This document shows positions 45,592 to 49,462 of a DNA stretch of 49,462 nt, in pieces. The notes beneath the pieces were generated by a model. That model ran no database searches, was not told where the DNA came from, and saw nothing but the letters and a program-made list of their open reading frames with translations. How positions within the stretch are numbered: the first letter of the stretch is position 1; each line of letters starts with the position of its first letter. The DNA lies in NCBI RefSeq assembly GCF_002583555.1, contig NZ_BEGX01000057.1, forward strand, positions 154,915-204,376, in the 5' to 3' direction. The position numbers and the translations under genes were made by a program. The DNA is from Pseudonocardia sp. N23 (GTDB lineage Bacteria > Actinomycetota > Actinomycetes > Mycobacteriales > Pseudonocardiaceae).

Positions 45592-46275
45592 TCAGGACAC
45601 CGGGCGCCGGGGGTCGACGAACCCCGACTCGAACGCCGCCACCACCGCTTGGGTGCGGTCACGCACCCCGAGCTTGGCCAGCACGTTGCCGACGTGGGTC
45701 TTCACCGTCTCCACGCCCAGCACCAGCTCCCCCGCGATCTCGGCGTTGGACAGCCCGCGAGCCATGCCGCGCAACACCTCCGCCTCCCGGTCGGTGAGCC
45801 CGCGGCCCGCGAGCCGGTCGCCGGTCCCCGGGCCGACGGCGGCGACGAGCTCCCGCACCGCCGCCGGGAACAGCAACGACTCCCCCCGGGCGACCGTGCG
45901 CACCGCGGAGACGATGTCGGCGGGACGGGCCCGCTTGAGCAGGAAGCCCTGCGCCCCTGCGCGCAGGGCCTCGTAGACGTACCCGTCGTTGCCGAAGGTC
46001 GTGAGCACCAGTACGCGAGGTGCGCCGGGGCGGGCGAGCAGCGCCCGGGTGGCGGTGATGCCGTCGACGGCGGGCATCCGCACGTCCATCAGCACGACGT
46101 CGGGGCGCAGCCGGGCGACCAGGCCCGGGACCTCCGCGCCGTCGGCGGCCTGGCCGAGCACCCCGATGTCGGGCTCGGACTCGAGGATCGCGCGCAGGCC
46201 CGCCCGGACGAGCTCCTCGTCGTCGACGAGCAGTACGCCGATCCGTGCGGTGGCCGGCGCCTCCGGGGCGGTCAC
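45592..46275 (-). CDS. NarL/LuxR-family response regulator
   Basis: A 227-residue regulator. Receiver: IGVLLVDDEELVRAGL, phospho-Asp in VVLMDVRMPAVDG, Lys in FLLKRARP. LuxR domain: LTDREAEVLRGMARGLSNAEIAGELVLGVETVKTHVGNVLAKL. GTG 46275 overlaps the stop of the kinase gene (GTGA), so kinase and regulator are translated together. Targets unknown; the adjacent membrane protein gene is a plausible one. Confidence 0.94.
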   Translation of the reverse strand: MTAPEAPATARIGVLLVDDEELVRAGLRAILESEPDIGVLGQAADGAEVPGLVARLRPDVVLMDVRMPAVDGITATRALLARPGAPRVLVLTTFGNDGYVYEALRAGAQGFLLKRARPADIVSAVRTVARGESLLFPAAVRELVAAVGPGTGDRLAGRGLTDREAEVLRGMARGLSNAEIAGELVLGVETVKTHVGNVLAKLGVRDRTQAVVAAFESGFVDPRRPVS

Positions 46276-47519
46276 GGTGCCGATCCTGGCGCAGCCGGCC
46301 ACGGCAGGCGGGCAGCGACGCGCCAGGCGCCGTCGTCGCGGCCCGCGACGAGCTCACCGCGCAGCACCCGCACCCGCTCGGCCATGCCCGCCACCCCGCG
46401 GCCGCCGCCCGCGCGAGAGCCCTGACGGCCCACGGGATTCTCCACGTCGAGCGCGAGCAGCCCGGCGCCGGCGTCGAGCCGGACCGTGACCGGTACGGGG
46501 CCTGCGTGGCGCAGGGCGTTGGTGAGCGACTCCTGCACGATCCGGTACGCCTCCCGCGACACCACGGCCGGGACGGCACCCAGGTCCCCGGCGACGTCGA
46601 CGTGCACGTCGACCCCGGCCGTGCGGGCCCCGTCGACGAGACGGTGCAGGTCGGTGAGATCGGCGGCGGGCGCGCGCGGAGCAGCGTCGCCCGGTACTCC
46701 GTCGCGGTCCTCGCGGAGCAGGCCCAGGACGTGGTCGAGGTCGTCCAGGGCGCCACGGCCGGCGTCGGCGATCGCGTCGAGCGCGCGGCGGGCGAACTCG
46801 GGATCGCTGTCGAGGACCCGGGCGGCGGCCGCCGCCTGCAGCGTCGTCACCGTGAGGGCGTGCCCGACGGAGTCGTGCAGCTCGCGGGCCAGCCGGTTGC
46901 GGACGGCGAGATCGTCGGCGACACGCTGGGCCGCCGCGAGCTCGGCCAGCAGCCGCTCGCGGCGGTCGGGCCCGAGCAGCCGCGGTGCGACCCTGCCCAG
47001 AGCCCGGCCGGTCGCCGACACCGCGTGCGCGAGCAGCACGGGCAGCGCCGGCCCGGCGACCGGGCACCATGCGGCGGCGAGCCCCGTCGGCAGTGGCGTC
47101 GTCGCCCGCCACGGGGCCGCGACCAGCGCGATCGCCGACGGGACGACGACGAGCGTCACCAGCATCGCCACCGTCCCCGTTGCCGCGACCAGCGCCAGCC
47201 AGCCCGCGGCGCGGCGCCGTGCCGGCCACGTCGGCGGACCGGGATCGGGGACGTCCGCATCGAGCAGCGCACGCGCCGCGGTGACCTCCAGCGCCCGCAC
47301 CCCGGGCGCGAACGCCACGCCCACGGCCGCCGCGCTCGCCAGCGCCAGCAGCACCACCGAGGAGAAGACGTCCATCCCGCCGGACGCGAGCGCCAGCGCG
47401 AACAGCCAGGCCAGCGCTCCGTACGGGAGCGCGACGACCGCGCCGAGCAACAGGTGCAGGGCGCGCCGCCACGTCACCCCGTCGACGAGCGGGGCGACGA
47501 CCCACCGCAGCCATCTCAC
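46272..47519 (-). CDS. Sensor histidine kinase (NarX/DesK type, HisKA_3)
   Basis: A 415-residue kinase, start GTG 47519 (MRWLRWVVAPLVDGV). Around five hydrophobic helices occupy residues 20-200 without a large outer loop, so it senses in the membrane. The dimerisation helix has the phospho-His in RLARELHDSVGHALTVTTLQ, and the ATPase domain shows YRIVQESLTNALRHA and GGGRGVAGMAERV. Partner of the LuxR-type regulator that follows with an overlapping start. Confidence 0.92.
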   Translation of the reverse strand: MRWLRWVVAPLVDGVTWRRALHLLLGAVVALPYGALAWLFALALASGGMDVFSSVVLLALASAAAVGVAFAPGVRALEVTAARALLDADVPDPGPPTWPARRRAAGWLALVAATGTVAMLVTLVVVPSAIALVAAPWRATTPLPTGLAAAWCPVAGPALPVLLAHAVSATGRALGRVAPRLLGPDRRERLLAELAAAQRVADDLAVRNRLARELHDSVGHALTVTTLQAAAAARVLDSDPEFARRALDAIADAGRGALDDLDHVLGLLREDRDGVPGDAAPRAPAADLTDLHRLVDGARTAGVDVHVDVAGDLGAVPAVVSREAYRIVQESLTNALRHAGPVPVTVRLDAGAGLLALDVENPVGRQGSRAGGGRGVAGMAERVRVLRGELVAGRDDGAWRVAARLPWPAAPGSAP

Positions 47520-47627
47520 GTCCGGGATCGTCGCAGAGCCGGGGCCGTGGCCGCTCCCCCACACGGGGGAGCCACGTCCACCCCGCGCGGGAGTCGCCCG
47601 ACCGCCGGGTCGACGACCGTCGTCCCC

Positions 47628-48530
47628 ATGACCTCCTCCGCCCTCCTCGCCCCGCCCGCACCCCCGCCGACCCGGTCCTGGCCGCGGCCGGGCCACCGGC
47701 TGCTGGGCGTCGCCGCGATCGCCGGGACGCTTCCCTACCTGGTGCTCAAGTCGGTCTGGCTGACCGGCGGCCGCGCGGGCGTCACCGACCCGGCACTGCT
47801 GGCGAGCGCGTCGATGACGGTGCTCAACGCCGTGACGGTCGCGATGGACGCCTGCGTCGTCGCCCTCGCCCTGGTGCTGACGACCCGCCGCGGGCTGCGC
47901 GCCCCGGCACTGCCGGTCCTGCTCCCCGCCTGGGTCGGCACCGGGTTCCTGGTGCCGATGGCCGTGTCGGTCCTGCCCGCGACGCTGCTCTCGCTCGACG
48001 GCCCGCCCGAGGCAACGGTGCTGGCGCCGTGGGTGCAGCCGCTGGTCTACGGCGGGTTCGCGTGGCAGGGGGTGTTCCTCGTCGCCGCGTTCGCCGGGTA
48101 CGCACGCGAGCGCTGGGGAACTCTGGTGGCCCACCCGGTCCGGCGGGCGGCGGCCGTCGAGCCGGTGCTGCGCGTCGTCGCCGGGGGTGCGGCGGTGACC
48201 GCGCTGGTCAGCGCCGCCCTGCACGTCGCGACCGGGCCGCTGATCGGCGGCGGCGTCGCGATCATGACCGAGGGCGTCAACGCGGCACTGGCCGTCGCCG
48301 GGGCGTGGGGGCTGGTCTCGCTCGTGCGCCGTCGCGGCCCGCGCCGCCTCGCCCTCGCCGCGGCCTGGACCGGGTGCGCGGCGATGTTCTCCTGGGGCCT
48401 GTGGTCGACGGTCACGACGATGGGCGCCACCGCGCTGGCGACCGGCGGTGTCCCGACGGCGGGCCTGGCCGCGGTGACTGGCCTGCTCGCGGGTCTGTCG
48501 GGCGCGATCGGGGCACTCCTGGCCCTGTGA
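47628..48530 (+). CDS. Polytopic membrane protein, hypothetical
   Basis: A 300-residue protein starting at ATG 47628, with about eight hydrophobic helices (from LLGVAAIAGTLPYLVLKSVWL to AAVTGLLAGLSGAIGALLAL). Short Arg-rich loops place several on the cytoplasmic side. I recognise no family. It is divergent from the two-component system, separated by about 110 bp, a layout common for a gene controlled by that system. Confidence 0.75.
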   Translation: MTSSALLAPPAPPPTRSWPRPGHRLLGVAAIAGTLPYLVLKSVWLTGGRAGVTDPALLASASMTVLNAVTVAMDACVVALALVLTTRRGLRAPALPVLLPAWVGTGFLVPMAVSVLPATLLSLDGPPEATVLAPWVQPLVYGGFAWQGVFLVAAFAGYARERWGTLVAHPVRRAAAVEPVLRVVAGGAAVTALVSAALHVATGPLIGGGVAIMTEGVNAALAVAGAWGLVSLVRRRGPRRLALAAAWTGCAAMFSWGLWSTVTTMGATALATGGVPTAGLAAVTGLLAGLSGAIGALLAL

Positions 48531-48544
48531 CCTCCTGCGCCTGT

Positions 48545-48592
48545 GAGTGGCGATGGTCGCCATGACGACTGTCATGGCGACCATCGCCACTC
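48545..48592. terminator. Perfect 22-bp inverted repeat after the membrane protein gene
   Basis: Arms 48545-48566 and 48571-48592 are exact complements around the loop GACT; the left arm begins GAGTGGCGATGGTCGCC. It lies 15 bp after the stop of the membrane protein and 54 bp before the next gene. It should form a very stable RNA hairpin, probably a terminator. Confidence 0.75.
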
Positions 48593-48645
48593 TCGACCTT
48601 TCCTGTGCGGTGGCCGGGTGATCGACGCCGACGCATGATGGGGAC

Positions 48646-49462
48646 ATGGGACGGCCGGGCCTCGAAGGCCTCAGATCACGGCTCGCAGCGAGCCTGTTCG
48701 AGCGGGTCGCCGGCGCCGAGGGCGCCGGTCGCCGCGAACGCATCCACTCCGCCCCCGGGCCGCGCTGGTTCGCCGAGGACCGCCCGATCCGCGTCGTCCA
48801 CGGCGACGCCGCGATGTTCGTCGGCGGGCTGCGTGCCCTGCTGCTGCAGTCGCTGCACCCGCTGGCGATGGCCGGCGTCGCCGGGCACTCCGGGTTCCGC
48901 GGCGACCCGTGGGGACGGCTGGCGCGCACCAGCTACTTCCTGGCGTCGACGACCTTCGGCCCCGCCGAGCTGGCCCAGGAGACGATCACCCGCATCCGCG
49001 GTGTGCACGACCACGTCCGCGGCACCGCCCCCGACGGCCGGCCCTACGCCGCATCGGACCCGCACCTGCTGGAGTGGGTGCACATCGCCGAGATCGACAG
49101 CTTCCTACGCGCCCACCAGGCCTACGGCACCACCCCGCTCGACGCCGTGGCCCGCGACGGCTACGTCGCCGACGCCGCGTTCGTCGCCCGCGCGCTCGGC
49201 GTGGTCGACCCGCCCGAGTCGCAGGCGGCGCTGGAGGCGCGGATCGAGGCGTTCCGGCCCGAGCTCGACGGCAGCGCCGCGGCCCGGGACACGGCCCGGT
49301 TCCTGCTGCGCGAGCCTCCGCTGCCCGGCGCCGCCCGGCTGCCGTACGCGCTGCTCGGCGCGGCCGCGGTCGGGCTGTTGCCGGACTGGGCGCGTTCGCC
49401 GCTGGGCCTGCCGTACCGGCCACGGCTCGACCGCACCGTCGTCCGGGTCGGGGGCCGGGCGG
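48646..49462 (+). CDS. MpaB-like oxygenase (DUF2236), truncated by window end
   Basis: The first 272 residues of an MpaB/latex-clearing-protein-like haem oxygenase (DUF2236). Start ATG 48646. Characteristic segments are RVVHGDAAMFVGGLRALLLQSLHPLAMAGVAGHSGFRGDPWGRLARTSYFLASTTFG and DPHLLEWVHIAEIDSFLRAH, with the His and Arg residues that bind haem in this family. The gene continues past the right edge. Substrate unknown. Confidence 0.88.
   Translation, partial: MGRPGLEGLRSRLAASLFERVAGAEGAGRRERIHSAPGPRWFAEDRPIRVVHGDAAMFVGGLRALLLQSLHPLAMAGVAGHSGFRGDPWGRLARTSYFLASTTFGPAELAQETITRIRGVHDHVRGTAPDGRPYAASDPHLLEWVHIAEIDSFLRAHQAYGTTPLDAVARDGYVADAAFVARALGVVDPPESQAALEARIEAFRPELDGSAAARDTARFLLREPPLPGAARLPYALLGAAAVGLLPDWARSPLGLPYRPRLDRTVVRVGGRA

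Noticed and set aside
46275..47627. Long plus-strand ORF through the two-component genes joined to the membrane protein at 47.6 kb
   Set aside because: Only the part from ATG 47628 shows membrane-protein character; the upstream part is the complement of the kinase gene.

Overview
The window is high-GC actinobacterial DNA, most likely from Pseudonocardia or a close relative (Pseudonocardiaceae). The basis is codon use, many GTG starts, the coproporphyrin-type haem genes (hemE, cgoX/hemY, chdC), an F420-type PPOX protein, TreY/TreZ/GlgX, a stand-alone LigD-type polymerase, DUF3000 and the Trp-operon membrane protein. Nearly all of it is ordinary chromosome, densely packed and with many 1-4 nt start/stop overlaps. 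I saw no tRNA, rRNA, insertion sequence, phage gene or CRISPR array.

Layout. 0-5 kb: end of an unidentified gene, an envelope-stress membrane anchor, a secreted hydrolase-like lipoprotein that appears to lack two catalytic residues, a small Cys-rich protein, a LigD-type polymerase, a small membrane protein and msrB. 5-8.3 kb: haem genes on the minus strand. 8.4-11.2 kb: DUF3000 protein, an orphan LuxR response regulator and an RNase D-like protein. 11.3-15.2 kb: dxs overlapping an OmpR regulator, followed by its histidine kinase. 15.3-18.2 kb: two related membrane-bound diguanylate cyclases. 20.3-23.5 kb: MFS transporter, histidine phosphatase, HIT protein, F420-type protein. 23.6-30 kb: glgX-treY-treZ, for conversion of glycogen to trehalose. 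30-39.3 kb: Uma2 nuclease, mdh, CoA-binding protein, metY, OsmC, acyl-CoA thioesterase, pyk, DUF2461, lgt. 39.5-44.8 kb: trpE, Trp membrane protein, trpC, trpB, trpA. 45-49.5 kb: TetR regulator, a NarL-type two-component system, a membrane protein and the start of an MpaB-like oxygenase.

The exceptional part is 18.28-20.19 kb. It holds a plus-strand tandem array of very small ORFs. Twenty-two intact copies encode only Met-(Arg/Ser)-Asn-Lys-Ser-Trp followed by TGA, and most recur every 56-74 bp. Each has a start codon (GTG, ATG or TTG), and nearly all have a clear Shine-Dalgarno sequence 4-9 nt upstream. Units are not in a common frame, so this is not a polyprotein. The Ser codon switches between TCC and AGC, which differ at two positions, so the peptide rather than the DNA word seems to be what is preserved. 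Diverged copies lie at both edges (MRNKSWH, an MRNKPP... copy, MRCTSR). A perfect 24-bp palindrome precedes the first copy, and a strong 10-bp hairpin follows the last. I know of no described family like it. Minimal peptide precursors, secreted signals, or translated minigenes that act on ribosomes or tRNA are all possible; no maturation enzyme is visible next to the array.
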